Source: Microbulbifer thermotolerans (GTDB taxonomy: Bacteria; Pseudomonadota; Gammaproteobacteria; Pseudomonadales; Cellvibrionaceae). From it: a DNA stretch of 64,000 nt. Of the stretch, positions 55,593-64,000 are shown one piece after another (the first letter of the stretch is position 1; every line of letters starts with the position of its first letter). Made by a program: the position numbers and the translations under genes. Below the pieces are notes generated by a model. It searched no databases. It saw nothing but the letters and a program-made list of their open reading frames with translations, and was not told where the DNA came from. The DNA lies in contig NZ_FOKT01000003.1 in NCBI RefSeq assembly GCF_900112305.1, forward strand, positions 310,001 through 374,000, read 5' to 3'.

Positions 55593-55659
55593 CGGCGCTA
55601 TTCAGCCTGTTGTCTGTCCTGAAAACGGGTAGATCGCCTTTTTCCGCCCGCATCCGCAG

Positions 55660-57045
55660 TTAAAAGAAACTGAAGCCCACCTGGAATAATTGTTCCACAT
55701 GGCGTGTTTGTCGGCGGTCCACCAAAAAGACAATGACGTGGTCATTCGTCTCCACCACTACGTCGTCGTGGGCGATCAGCACTTCGCTGCCCTGTTCCGT
55801 TTCCCGCACTATGGCGCCGATTGAGGCGCCCTCGGGCAAGTCGATATCCTCGATCTTTCTGCCCACCACCTTGGAGGTACGTTTGTCGCCATGGGCGATG
55901 ACCTCTATTGCCTCGGCAGCGCCGCGGCGCAGCGAGTGCACGTTGACCATGTCGCCGCGGCGGACATGGGTGAGCAGGCTGCCAATAGTGTTTTGCTGCG
56001 GCGATATGGCGATATCGATTTCCCCTCCCTGCACCAAGTCGACGTAGGCGCGGTTATTGATCAGGGTCATCACCTTGCGCGCACCCAGGCGTTTGGCCAG
56101 CAGAGAGGACATGATGTTGGCCTCGTCGTCGTTGGTTACCGCAAGGAAAACATCCGTGTCTTCAATGTTTTCTTCCAGCAGCAGATCCTGGTCCGAGGCG
56201 CTGCCGTTCAGCACGATGGTATGGGAGAGTTCCTCTGACAGAAAAACGCACCGCTCGTGGCTCTGCTCAATGATTTTTACCGCGTAGCGGTTTTCCAGTT
56301 TGTGCGCCAAGCGCAGGCCGATATTGCCTCCTCCGGCGATGGTGACGCGTTTATAGCCGTGTTCCAGGCGGCGCAGTTCGCTCATGACTGCGCGGATATT
56401 GGCGCGCGCGGCGATAAAGAACACCTCGTCGCCGGCTTCGATCACTGTGTCGCCCTGGGGAATGATCGGGGTGTTGCGGCGGTAGATGGCGGCCACGCGG
56501 GTGTCCACCTTGGGCATATGCTCGCGCAGGTAGCGCAACTGGCGGCCCACCAGCGGACCGCCTTTTACCGCTCGTACCGCCACCAGTTGCACCCGGCCAT
56601 CGGCGAAATCCAGCACTTGCAGTGCGCCCGGGTGCTCAATCAGGCGCGCGACATACTCGGACACTAGGTGCTCCGGGCTGATCAAGACATCGATGGGAAT
56701 AGACTGGGTGTCGAACAGCTGGGGGTGCTGCAGGTAGGCGCCGGCGCGCACCCGGGCGATCTTGGTGGGCACCCGGAACAGGGAGTGGGCGATCTGGCAG
56801 GCGACCATGTTGGTTTCGTCGTTGTTGGTTACCGCCACCAGAATGTCGGCGTCTTCTATCCCCGCTTCCAGCAGAATATTCGGGTGGGCGGCATGGCCGA
56901 TCACGACGCCGATATCCAGGCGGTCGCGCAACTCCCGCAGGGTTTTCTCGTCGCTGTCCACCAGCACTATATCGTTGCGCTCGGAGGCGAGGCTTTCTGC
57001 CAGTGAGCCGCCCACTTGGCCGGCGCCGAGAATGATAATTTTCAT
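55660..57045 (-). CDS. trkA: Trk system potassium transporter TrkA
   Basis: The 461-aa cytosolic regulator has two RCK repeats, each with an NAD-binding loop ([16 protein letters not shown] and [16 protein letters not shown]) and a C-terminal TrkA_C domain. It binds nucleotides and controls TrkH. The 31-bp gap to rsmB and the gene order are the conserved def-fmt-rsmB-trkA arrangement. Confidence 0.97.
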   Translation of the reverse strand: MKIIILGAGQVGGSLAESLASERNDIVLVDSDEKTLRELRDRLDIGVVIGHAAHPNILLEAGIEDADILVAVTNNDETNMVACQIAHSLFRVPTKIARVRAGAYLQHPQLFDTQSIPIDVLISPEHLVSEYVARLIEHPGALQVLDFADGRVQLVAVRAVKGGPLVGRQLRYLREHMPKVDTRVAAIYRRNTPIIPQGDTVIEAGDEVFFIAARANIRAVMSELRRLEHGYKRVTIAGGGNIGLRLAHKLENRYAVKIIEQSHERCVFLSEELSHTIVLNGSASDQDLLLEENIEDTDVFLAVTNDDEANIMSSLLAKRLGARKVMTLINNRAYVDLVQGGEIDIAISPQQNTIGSLLTHVRRGDMVNVHSLRRGAAEAIEVIAHGDKRTSKVVGRKIEDIDLPEGASIGAIVRETEQGSEVLIAHDDVVVETNDHVIVFLVDRRQTRHVEQLFQVGFSFF

Positions 57046-57076
57046 AGACTGTCGAAGTTCGCGGTTCGGGCCGCTG

Positions 57077-58384
57077 TTATTCGGCTTTGCTCAGCAGAGC
57101 GTAGTAGAAACCGTCGCCACCGTCCGGCTGCGGAAACCGCTGCACACCCGCGATTTGGGGTTCGCCCCAGAGCGCGCCATTCAGCGTGTGCGGCGTATTG
57201 TCGCTCGCATCCTCCGCCTCCGCAACGAAGCCTGCCACCACCTCGGCGTTCTCCGCCGGCAGTATCGAGCAGGTAGCGTAGAGCAGGCTGCCGCCGGGTT
57301 TGAGCAGTGGCCACATTGCCCGCAGGATTCTGGCCTGAAGATCCGCCAGTTCGGCGATATCCGCTTCGCGGCGCAGCAGTTTGATATCCGGATTGCGGCG
57401 GATGACGCCGGTGGCGGAGCAGGGGGCGTCGAGCAAAATGCGATCGAAGAGCTGTCCGTCCCACCAGGCCGCGGGTTCGGTGGCATCGGCACAGATCAGT
57501 TCCGCCGCGAGGCGGGTTCTGCACAGATTTTCCCGCACGCGGTCCAGGCGCTCTTCATCTATGTCAAGCGCGCTCAGCGCAATCGATGGCTGCTGTTCCA
57601 GCAGATGGCAGCTTTTGCCGCCGGGCGCCGCACAGGCGTCCAGAATCCGCTCGCCCGCCGCGGGTTGGAGCAGTTGTGCCGCCAGCTGCGCCGATTCGTC
57701 CTGTACGCTGACCAGACCCTCATTGAAGCCGGGCAATTGATCCACTGCACGGGGCTGGGCGAGCGTGATGCCCACCGGCGAGATGTCGCAGGGGGTGGCG
57801 GATATACCGGCCGCCTGCAATTGGTGCAGATAGTCATTGCGGGAAATCTTGCCGCTGTTGACCCGCAGCGTCATCGGCGGGCTGGCGTTGTTGGCGCGGA
57901 AAATCTCCCCGGCCCGATCGGGCCAGGCGGCTTTTATGCGCCGCCACAGCCAGTCCGGATGCGCGGAACTGAACTGTGGGTTACCGGATAGTTTCCGTTG
58001 TAGCTGTTCGCGGCTGCGCTGATAGGCGCGCAGTACACCATTGATAAGACCGGTGGCGCGATCCAGCCCCAGTTCGCGGGCGGCATTAACTGTGGCTGAG
58101 ATGGCGGCGTGGTCGGGAATGCGGGTGTACTCCAGCTGATAGAGGCCGAGTAACAGCAGTGCCTCAATTTCCCTATCCGCCGGCCGCCTGCGCAGCAGCT
58201 TCTGCGCCAGCAACTGCAGCCGCGGCGCGGTGCGCGCGCTGCCGTAGCAGAGTTCACGCAGCAGCGCCCGGTCGCGTTCACGCACCTTGCCTTCGACCAG
58301 CGGCAACTGTTTTGCCAGGGAGCCCTGGTCCGCAAACAGGGCCGCCAGCACTCGCGCCGCCTGGGCGCGGACATCGGCAGTCAT
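57077..58384 (-). CDS. rsmB: 16S rRNA (cytosine-967-C5)-methyltransferase RsmB
   Basis: The 435-aa protein has an N-terminal NusB-like RNA-binding domain (about 5-135, with [17 protein letters not shown]) and a SAM domain with [16 protein letters not shown]. The catalytic cysteines are in [18 protein letters not shown] and [15 protein letters not shown]. It methylates C967 of 16S rRNA. Its ATG immediately follows the fmt stop with no gap, so the two are co-translated. Confidence 0.97.
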   Translation of the reverse strand: MTADVRAQAARVLAALFADQGSLAKQLPLVEGKVRERDRALLRELCYGSARTAPRLQLLAQKLLRRRPADREIEALLLLGLYQLEYTRIPDHAAISATVNAARELGLDRATGLINGVLRAYQRSREQLQRKLSGNPQFSSAHPDWLWRRIKAAWPDRAGEIFRANNASPPMTLRVNSGKISRNDYLHQLQAAGISATPCDISPVGITLAQPRAVDQLPGFNEGLVSVQDESAQLAAQLLQPAAGERILDACAAPGGKSCHLLEQQPSIALSALDIDEERLDRVRENLCRTRLAAELICADATEPAAWWDGQLFDRILLDAPCSATGVIRRNPDIKLLRREADIAELADLQARILRAMWPLLKPGGSLLYATCSILPAENAEVVAGFVAEAEDASDNTPHTLNGALWGEPQIAGVQRFPQPDGGDGFYYALLSKAE

Positions 58385-59347
58385 TTATTCACCCAGCCGC
58401 ACACCGGGTGCGAAGAGCGCCCGGTAGCCTTTGAGTATCTCTTCTGCTGGCAGGGCTTTTTTGCCTGGCAGTTGCAGCAGCTGCAGCCGTAGCGCCTCGC
58501 GGCCGCAGGCAACCAGTATGCCCTCGGCGTCGGCGGAGAGGATGGTGCCGGGGATGTCGCGGTGGCAGCCGCGCTCCAGTTGCGCCTTGTAAATGCGCAA
58601 CCGCTGCTTCCCTTTTGCATCGCTACAGGTGGTCCAGCAGACGGGGAAAGGGTTGAAGGCGCGAATTTGCCGGTCCAGCTCCTCCGCTGGGCGGAGCCAG
58701 TCGATGCGCGCTTCTTCCTTGCTGATTTTGGCGGCGTAGTTGGCCTTGGTGTCGTCCTGGATTCGCGGTACTGCGGTGCCGGCAGCCAGTTGTTCGAGGG
58801 CTTCCAGCAGGGCCGGCCCACCCAGACCTGCCAGTTTGTCGTGCAAGCTGCCACCGGTATCGGCCGGGGTGATCGGGCAGCGCTTTTCCACCAGTACGGG
58901 GCCCGTGTCCAGGCCCGCTTCCATCTGCATAATGGATACGCCGCTGACCGCATCGCCGGCCTCAATGGCGCGCTGTATGGGGGCGGCGCCGCGCCAGCGC
59001 GGCAATAGGGAGGCGTGCACATTAACGCAGCCCAGGCGCGGTGTATCCAGTACCGCCTGCGGCAGTATCAGGCCATAAGCGACCACTACCATCAGGTCGG
59101 CATTCAGTGCGGCCAACTCTGCCTGTGCCGCTTCATCGCGCAGGCTCTGGGGCTGGTAAACGGGAATTTCGTGCTGCTGTGCCAGCTGTTTGACCGGGCT
59201 GGCCTGCGGCTTTTTTCCGCGCCCGGCGGGCCTGTCCGGCTGGGTGTAGGCGGCGATTACCCTGTGCTGGCTGTCGAGCAGTGTCTGTAAGTGTACGGCG
59301 GCAAACTCCGGTGTGCCGGCGAAAACAATATTCAATGGTTGCGTCAT
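58385..59347 (-). CDS. fmt: methionyl-tRNA formyltransferase
   Basis: Fmt formylates initiator Met-tRNA with 10-formyltetrahydrofolate. The 320-aa protein has IVFAGTPEFAAVHLQTLLDS, YGLILPQAVLDTPRLGCVNVHASLLPRWRGAAPIQRA (in parts, containing the SLLPRWRG catalytic motif) and a C-terminal OB-like tRNA-binding domain. It is the second gene of the def-fmt-rsmB operon, 59 bp after def. Confidence 0.98.
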   Translation of the reverse strand: MTQPLNIVFAGTPEFAAVHLQTLLDSQHRVIAAYTQPDRPAGRGKKPQASPVKQLAQQHEIPVYQPQSLRDEAAQAELAALNADLMVVVAYGLILPQAVLDTPRLGCVNVHASLLPRWRGAAPIQRAIEAGDAVSGVSIMQMEAGLDTGPVLVEKRCPITPADTGGSLHDKLAGLGGPALLEALEQLAAGTAVPRIQDDTKANYAAKISKEEARIDWLRPAEELDRQIRAFNPFPVCWTTCSDAKGKQRLRIYKAQLERGCHRDIPGTILSADAEGILVACGREALRLQLLQLPGKKALPAEEILKGYRALFAPGVRLGE

Positions 59348-59406
59348 GGGTTCCGCTGTGGAAGGGCCGCCGGGGTCCCCCGGCGGCGAATCAATTCAGA
59401 AGGTCT

Positions 59407-59913
59407 TCAGGCGCGTCTGCGGTGGGCTTTTTCCAGTTTGGAGCGGATGCGGTTGCGTTTCAGCGGCGACAGGTAGTCGACAAACAGTTTGCCGTCCAGG
59501 TGGTCCACTTCGTGTTGCACGCATACCGCCAGCAGGCCCTCAGCCTCCAGAGCGAAGGTCTCGCCATTGCGGTCCAGGGCCTTGACGCGCACCTTGCGCG
59601 GCCGCTCCACCGTTTCATAAAAGCCGGGCACCGACAGGCAGCCCTCATCGTACTGGTGTATCTCCTCGTCGAGCACCTCGATTTCCGGGTTGATAAACAC
59701 CAGCGGTTCGTTTTGATCTTCGGAAACATCGATCACCACGATACGCTGATGGACGTTTACCTGGGTTGCGGCCAGGCCGACACCGGGGGCGGCGTACATG
59801 GTTTCGAACATGTCGTCCACCAGTCGGCGCAGCTCGTCGGTTACTTTTTCGACCGGTTTTGCGACTTGGCGCAGGCGCGGATCGGGAAATTCGAGGATCT
59901 CAAGTTTGGCCAT
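59407..59913 (-). CDS. def: peptide deformylase
   Basis: Def removes the formyl group from nascent proteins. The 168-aa protein has the three family motifs [19 protein letters not shown] (metal-binding Cys) and [12 protein letters not shown] (HExxH). It starts the leftward operon and is divergent from the LysM gene across a 138-bp promoter gap. This divergence is conserved in many gammaproteobacteria. Confidence 0.98.
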   Translation of the reverse strand: MAKLEILEFPDPRLRQVAKPVEKVTDELRRLVDDMFETMYAAPGVGLAATQVNVHQRIVVIDVSEDQNEPLVFINPEIEVLDEEIHQYDEGCLSVPGFYETVERPRKVRVKALDRNGETFALEAEGLLAVCVQHEVDHLDGKLFVDYLSPLKRNRIRSKLEKAHRRRA

Positions 59914-60051
59914 AACACCGTGACAAACTTCTAGTATTCATGGAACTTGCGCTGATAACATAATGATCGCGCTCGATATTTGCCGCTAAACCACCGGGGC
60001 GGTGGCCTGGCGCCGTAAGATTATAGCGATAAAGAGCATAGGAATGCTTCA

Positions 60052-61125
60052 ATGAGAAAAATTATTCTGGCGGCCACGGCCCTGTTGCTGGCGGTGGCCT
60101 TTGGCATTCAGGCGCAGGACCAGGTGCGCCTCAACCCGGACCACCCGGATGTTTATGTGGTACAGGAGGGGGACACGCTTTGGGATATCTCCGGCCGCTT
60201 CCTCGCCGAGCCCTGGCAATGGCCGGAAATCTGGCAGGTTAACCCCCAGGTGGAAAACCCGCATTTGATCTATCCCGGCGACCGGCTGCGCCTCGTCTAT
60301 GTGGAGGGCCAGCCCCAGTTGCACCTGGAGCGGGGACCGCGTGGCTACAAACTGAGCCCGGCGGCCGGAACGAACAGTTTGCACCCGCAGGTGCGTCGCG
60401 AACCCCTGGCGGACGCAATACCGGCGATTCCGCTGGACGCTATCAACGCTTTCCTTTCCCGCACCCGTATTGTCGCACCGGATGCCTTCAAAGGCGCGCC
60501 CTATGTAATCTCCGGTGCCGATCAACGCATTTTGATGGGGGCCGGTGAAAGGATTTACGCCCGCGGCGATTTCCGTGAGCCGCTGGCCTCCTACGGTATC
60601 TATCGCCCCGGTCCCGTCTACGCGGACCCGGTCACCGGCGAGATACTCGGCCGCCAGGCACTGGACGTGGGTTCCGCTGACCTGTTCCAGCTGGACCCGG
60701 ATCACCGCGAAAACTTTGCCGTGGCCACGATGCAAGTTACACGTACGGCCCGCGAGATTCGCCTGGAAGACCGGTTGTTACCGGTGGAGGAGCGCTCTAT
60801 CGCGGCCCTGTTCCAGCCCGGTGCGCCGGCGGTGCCTGTGGACGGCTACATCCTCGGTGTGGACGAAGGTGTAACCCAGATCGGCAAGTACGATGTGGTC
60901 GTGGTGAATCGCGGCGAGCGCGAAGGGCTGCAACCCGGCCATGTGCTGTCTATTTACAAGCAGGGCGCTACGGTTCGCGACCGTATCGAGCGCGATACTG
61001 TGAAGTTGCCGGACGAGTACGCTGGCGTGATGATGGTATTCCGCACCTTCGAGAAGATGAGTCTGGCGCTGGTGCTCGAAGCGGACCGGCCCTTGGAAGT
61101 TATGGATCTGGTGCGCAACCCCTAA
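60052..61125 (+). CDS. LysM peptidoglycan-binding domain protein
   Basis: The 357-aa exported protein has a signal peptide (IILAATALLLAVAFGIQA) and a LysM domain (about 36-90: YVVQEGDTLWDISGRFL ... IYPGDRLRLVY). A long C-terminal region of beta character follows, with VNRGEREGLQPGHVLSIYKQG. Its position divergent from def and upstream of dprA is conserved in related bacteria. The role is probably in cell-envelope maintenance; no enzyme motif is visible. Confidence 0.92.
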   Translation: MRKIILAATALLLAVAFGIQAQDQVRLNPDHPDVYVVQEGDTLWDISGRFLAEPWQWPEIWQVNPQVENPHLIYPGDRLRLVYVEGQPQLHLERGPRGYKLSPAAGTNSLHPQVRREPLADAIPAIPLDAINAFLSRTRIVAPDAFKGAPYVISGADQRILMGAGERIYARGDFREPLASYGIYRPGPVYADPVTGEILGRQALDVGSADLFQLDPDHRENFAVATMQVTRTAREIRLEDRLLPVEERSIAALFQPGAPAVPVDGYILGVDEGVTQIGKYDVVVVNRGEREGLQPGHVLSIYKQGATVRDRIERDTVKLPDEYAGVMMVFRTFEKMSLALVLEADRPLEVMDLVRNP

Positions 61126-61212
61126 AGGCGTTCCACGCGCACTGCCTTGCGTGCGGCGGCACCGCCACTTGGGGCTGCCGCCCACACGCAAAAGCACGAG
61201 AAGCCAATTCGC

Positions 61213-62352
61213 ATGGATGCGTTGACTGCTACCTTGGCGCTGTTGCGGCTGGAGGGTTTGGGCCCCGGCCGCTACTGGCAACTGATCGAACATTTCGGCG
61301 ACCCGGTCGGGGCGCTGCAATCTCTCTCCGAATTCCCTCCCAATCGTTTCCCCGAACGGGTTCAAGGCCAATGGCGCGAGTTGGCAAGGCTCGGTGAGCA
61401 CAGCGCGCAGGTCGCCTGGGCGTATGCGGAACAAGAACGCTGTGCTGCCGCCGGGGTGCGGCTGTTGTCCCACAGCGAAGACGACTATCCGCGCCTATTG
61501 GCGGAAATCTCCCGCCCGCCGCCGCTGCTCTATGTGCGCGGTGCCGTTGAGGCCTTGCAGCTGCCGCAGATTGCGGTGGTGGGGGCCCGGCGGGCCAGCC
61601 GCAGCGGACTGGACAACGCCCGCGCTTTTGCCACCGAGCTGGCCGGCAGCGGTTTTGCGGTTACCTCCGGCCTTGCGCTCGGGGTGGACGCCGCGGCGCA
61701 TCTCGGCGCGCTCAAAGCCGGGGGTGTAACCCTGGCGGTGCTCGGCAGCGGTGTGGACAGGCTCTACCCGCGCCGTAACCAGCCACTGGCGGAGGACATT
61801 GTTGCTGGCGGTGGAGCCATCGTCAGTGAACAGCCCATGGGCAGTGCCCCGGAAGCGAGCAATTTCCCGCGGCGCAATCGCATTATCGCTGGCTTATCCC
61901 TGGGGGTATTAGTGGTGGAGGCCGCGCTGCGCTCAGGTTCTCTGATCACAGCACAACTGGCCCTGGAGCAGAACCGAGAAGTGTTCGCCATCCCGGGCTC
62001 AATCCACAATCCGTTGGCTCGCGGCTGCCACAAATTAATCAAGGAAGGCGCGGCGTTGGTCGAGACCAGTATGGATATCGTCCAGCAACTGGGTGGCCTT
62101 CTGGCTCAGCCGCCGGCTGACGCGCATGAACCTGGCGGCGGAATTCTGGAAACACGGCAGCGGCGTCTGGTGGAAGCATTGGGCGGGGATCTCCGCACGC
62201 TGGAGCAATTGGCGCGGGATACCGGTGAGGATACGGGCCCCCTGATGGCGCAGTTGCTGGAGCTGGAGTTGGCGGGGATAGTGGAGCAGTTGCCCGGCGG
62301 TTATCAATTGACGCCCGCCGGGGCGGCCCACCTGCAGGAAACGATCGATTAG
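61213..62352 (+). CDS. dprA: DNA-processing protein DprA (Smf)
   Basis: DprA binds incoming single-stranded DNA and loads RecA during natural transformation. The 379-aa protein has an N-terminal SAM-like domain, the Rossmann-type core VVGARRASRSGLDNARAFA ... SGLALGVDAAAHLGAL ... VLGSGVDRLYPRRN, and a C-terminal winged-helix-like DprA domain (about 310-375). The ATG at 61213 with GAGAAG upstream fits the family start. It follows the LysM gene as usual. Confidence 0.95.
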   Translation: MDALTATLALLRLEGLGPGRYWQLIEHFGDPVGALQSLSEFPPNRFPERVQGQWRELARLGEHSAQVAWAYAEQERCAAAGVRLLSHSEDDYPRLLAEISRPPPLLYVRGAVEALQLPQIAVVGARRASRSGLDNARAFATELAGSGFAVTSGLALGVDAAAHLGALKAGGVTLAVLGSGVDRLYPRRNQPLAEDIVAGGGAIVSEQPMGSAPEASNFPRRNRIIAGLSLGVLVVEAALRSGSLITAQLALEQNREVFAIPGSIHNPLARGCHKLIKEGAALVETSMDIVQQLGGLLAQPPADAHEPGGGILETRQRRLVEALGGDLRTLEQLARDTGEDTGPLMAQLLELELAGIVEQLPGGYQLTPAGAAHLQETID

Positions 62353-62433
62353 AAGAGGTCTTGCCCGTCAACCGGTTCGCCGTGCATCGCGGGTCCGACA
62401 ATACTGATTCGGACTTGGAACAGGAGGTAGCCA

Positions 62434-63876
62434 ATGGCGGACAAACCCACTCTCACCACCACGGCCGGTGCGCCTGTACCGGATAACCGCAACAGTCTTA
62501 CCGCAGGGCCGCGAGGGCCCCTGCTGCTACAGGACTATCAGTTGATCGAAAAGCTGGCGCACCAGAACCGCGAGCGGATTCCCGAGCGCACGGTACACGC
62601 CAATGGCTGGGGTGCGCACGGCACTCTGAAGATTACGGGGGACCTTTCTCGCTATACCTGCGCCAAGGTATTGCAGCCAGGTGTTGAGACCCCTATGTTG
62701 GCACGATTCTCCACCGTTGCCGGAGAGCGTGGCGCCGCGGATGCGGAGCGGGATGTGCGAGGTTTTGCGCTCAAGTTTTATACCGAAGACGGCAACTGGG
62801 ATTTGGTGGGCAACAACACGCCGGTATTCTTCGTTCGCGACCCATACAAGTTCCCGGATTTTATCCACACCCAGAAGCGTCACCCGCGCACTAACCTGCG
62901 CTCACCGACCGCCATGTGGGACTTTTGGTCCCTGTGCCCGGAAAGTATCCATCAGGTCACCATACTGTTTTCCGACCGCGGCCTCCCGGTATCGCCCATG
63001 CATATGAACGGCTACGGCTCTCACACCTATTCCCTGTGGAATCACAGCGGGGAGCGCTACTGGGTCAAGTTCCATTTTAAGACTCAACAGGGGCACAAGT
63101 ACTTCACCAATGCAGAAGCGGCGGAAGTGATTGGTCACAGTCGCGAGAGCTATCAGGAGGCGCTCTACGGCGCCATCGAAAGGGGCGACTATCCCCGGTG
63201 GACCATGCAGGTACAGGTGATGCCGGAAAAGGATGCGGACAAAATGCCTTTTAACCCTTTTGATCTCACCAAAGTCTGGCCACACGGCGATTTCCCGCCC
63301 ATCGATGTGGGTGTGATGGAACTCAACCGCAACCCGGACGATTACTTCGCCGAAATAGAACAGGCGGCGTTCTCACCATCGAACATCGTGCCCGGTATCG
63401 GCCATTCTCCGGACAAGATGCTCCAGGCGCGCATCTTTGCCTATGCCGATGCCCACCGCCACCGTCTCGGTACCCACTATGAACACCTGCCAATCAACGC
63501 GCCCAAATGTCCGGTGCACAACTACTACCGCGACGGAGAAATGAACACTACCGGCTGCCGGACTGGAAATCCGGATGCCTATTACGAGCCGAACTCTTTT
63601 GCAGGTCCGATTGCGGATCCCCGCGCCAAGGAACCGCCGCTGGCCATATCCGGTGATGCCGATCGCTACGAACACAGCGAGGGCAATGACGACTACAGTC
63701 AGGCCCGCGCCCTTTTTAATCTGTTTGACGATGGCCAGAAAGAGCGCTTGTTCGAAAATATCGCCGAGTCCATGTCCGGCGTACCGGAAGAGATCATTCG
63801 GCGCCAGTTGGGGCACTTTGCAAAGGTCCACCCGGACTATGCCGATGGTGTCAGGGTCGCATTGGGCATACGCTAG
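62434..63876 (+). CDS. haem catalase (small-subunit, clade 3 type)
   Basis: The 480-aa enzyme decomposes hydrogen peroxide. The catalytic His lies in [15 protein letters not shown], the distal Asn in [19 protein letters not shown], and the haem-ligand Tyr in [17 protein letters not shown] (the usual YPDT is YADA here). Length fits clade 3. GGAGG is well placed before the ATG at 62434. The TAG stop overlaps the first bases of a repeat-family end (63875 onward), so the true ancestral C-terminus could have been longer or different. No linked OxyR gene is seen. Confidence 0.95.
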   Translation: MADKPTLTTTAGAPVPDNRNSLTAGPRGPLLLQDYQLIEKLAHQNRERIPERTVHANGWGAHGTLKITGDLSRYTCAKVLQPGVETPMLARFSTVAGERGAADAERDVRGFALKFYTEDGNWDLVGNNTPVFFVRDPYKFPDFIHTQKRHPRTNLRSPTAMWDFWSLCPESIHQVTILFSDRGLPVSPMHMNGYGSHTYSLWNHSGERYWVKFHFKTQQGHKYFTNAEAAEVIGHSRESYQEALYGAIERGDYPRWTMQVQVMPEKDADKMPFNPFDLTKVWPHGDFPPIDVGVMELNRNPDDYFAEIEQAAFSPSNIVPGIGHSPDKMLQARIFAYADAHRHRLGTHYEHLPINAPKCPVHNYYRDGEMNTTGCRTGNPDAYYEPNSFAGPIADPRAKEPPLAISGDADRYEHSEGNDDYSQARALFNLFDDGQKERLFENIAESMSGVPEEIIRRQLGHFAKVHPDYADGVRVALGIR

Positions 63877-64000
63877 GGAACCTCTGATTAATTTGTGTGA
63901 ACGCTTTGGTTAGTTCCGTGGCGCTCAGGCAATAGGATGGCCATTTCGAAAACGCACGAGTACTTCCCTGTATCCGACAGTTTCGAAATGGCCATGCTAT
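63875..64000. repeat. repeat-family end plus inverted repeat running off the window
   Basis: AGGGAACCTCTGAT at 63875-63888 is identical to the half-site of the palindrome at 45552-45589. Further on, a 20-base arm (63932-63951) is repeated inverted at 63981-64000 with one mismatch around a 29-base loop; the pairing may continue past the window. It could be the start of an insertion sequence or a miniature element. No coding sequence is visible in the part seen. Confidence 0.6.

Overview
The window is a chromosomal segment from a gammaproteobacterium. The gene order parA-rsmG-mnmG ... mnmE-yidC-yidD-rnpA-rpmH / dnaA-dnaN-recF-gyrB, followed by glyQ-glyS-gmhB and def-fmt-rsmB-trkA-trkH next to lysM-dprA, is that of the origin region in pseudomonad and Cellvibrionales-type bacteria. 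A marine Microbulbifer-like host is my best guess (inference from gene order and protein character; no search was run). Most of the window is ordinary GC-rich core sequence.

Layout. (1) 1-3463: partial parA, rsmG and mnmG on the minus strand, then an AT-rich stretch with DnaA-box-like 9-mers (3580-3960) that looks like a gidA-type origin. (2) 4329-19253: about 15 kb of accessory genes separating mnmG from mnmE, which are usually neighbours. It holds a TetR/AhpD-like pair, a LysR-controlled oxidoreductase cluster, a YHYH lipoprotein pair, a decayed outer-membrane efflux gene, and a redox cluster (histidine kinase, response regulator, small lipoprotein, ferric-reductase-like flavocytochrome, 2x[4Fe-4S] ferredoxin, TAT flavoprotein) ending at a DsbG-like protein. 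(3) 19291-30109: mnmE, yidC, yidD, rnpA, rpmH leftward and dnaA, dnaN, recF, gyrB rightward, diverging from a second origin candidate at 23460-23772. Two perfect 16-bp parS-type palindromes lie inside recF.

(4) 30113-37244: the most interesting part. An AT-richer island of about 7.1 kb sits directly behind gyrB and ends with a second copy of the last ~400 bp of gyrB, so it is bracketed by long direct repeats of the gyrB 3' end. It encodes, rightward, a 738-aa protein with two GHKL ATPase domains (a MORC/Hsp90-like one and a histidine-kinase-like one with a possible phospho-acceptor His), a receiver-domain protein with an unrecognised C-terminal half, and a Vsr nickase. Leftward it encodes a C5-cytosine methyltransferase and a restriction endonuclease with an AspBHI-type N-terminal domain and an Mrr-like nuclease domain. 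The endonuclease gene is broken twice: a +1 frameshift, and a 110-bp miniature inverted-repeat element with a 4-bp target duplication. Removing both restores exactly 392 in-frame codons. The two converging transcription units end on a shared 7-bp stop-codon overlap. I read this as a restriction-modification/Vsr locus joined to a two-component-like dual-ATPase module of unknown function, with the nuclease now dead and the methyltransferase left as a probable orphan.

(5) 37339-63876: cysH-like, GNAT, rlmI, rimO, a large secreted subtilase, gmhB, a DUF2442-like protein, glyS-glyQ, a lipid A acyltransferase-like gene, a MacAB-like ABC exporter operon, the trkH-trkA-rsmB-fmt-def operon, a LysM protein, dprA and a catalase. 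A repeat family with ends resembling GGGAACCTCTGATTAA occurs at about 45.57, 52.95 and 63.88 kb; two copies overlap the stop codons of neighbouring genes. No tRNA or rRNA gene, no CRISPR array, and no integrase or intact transposase was found.
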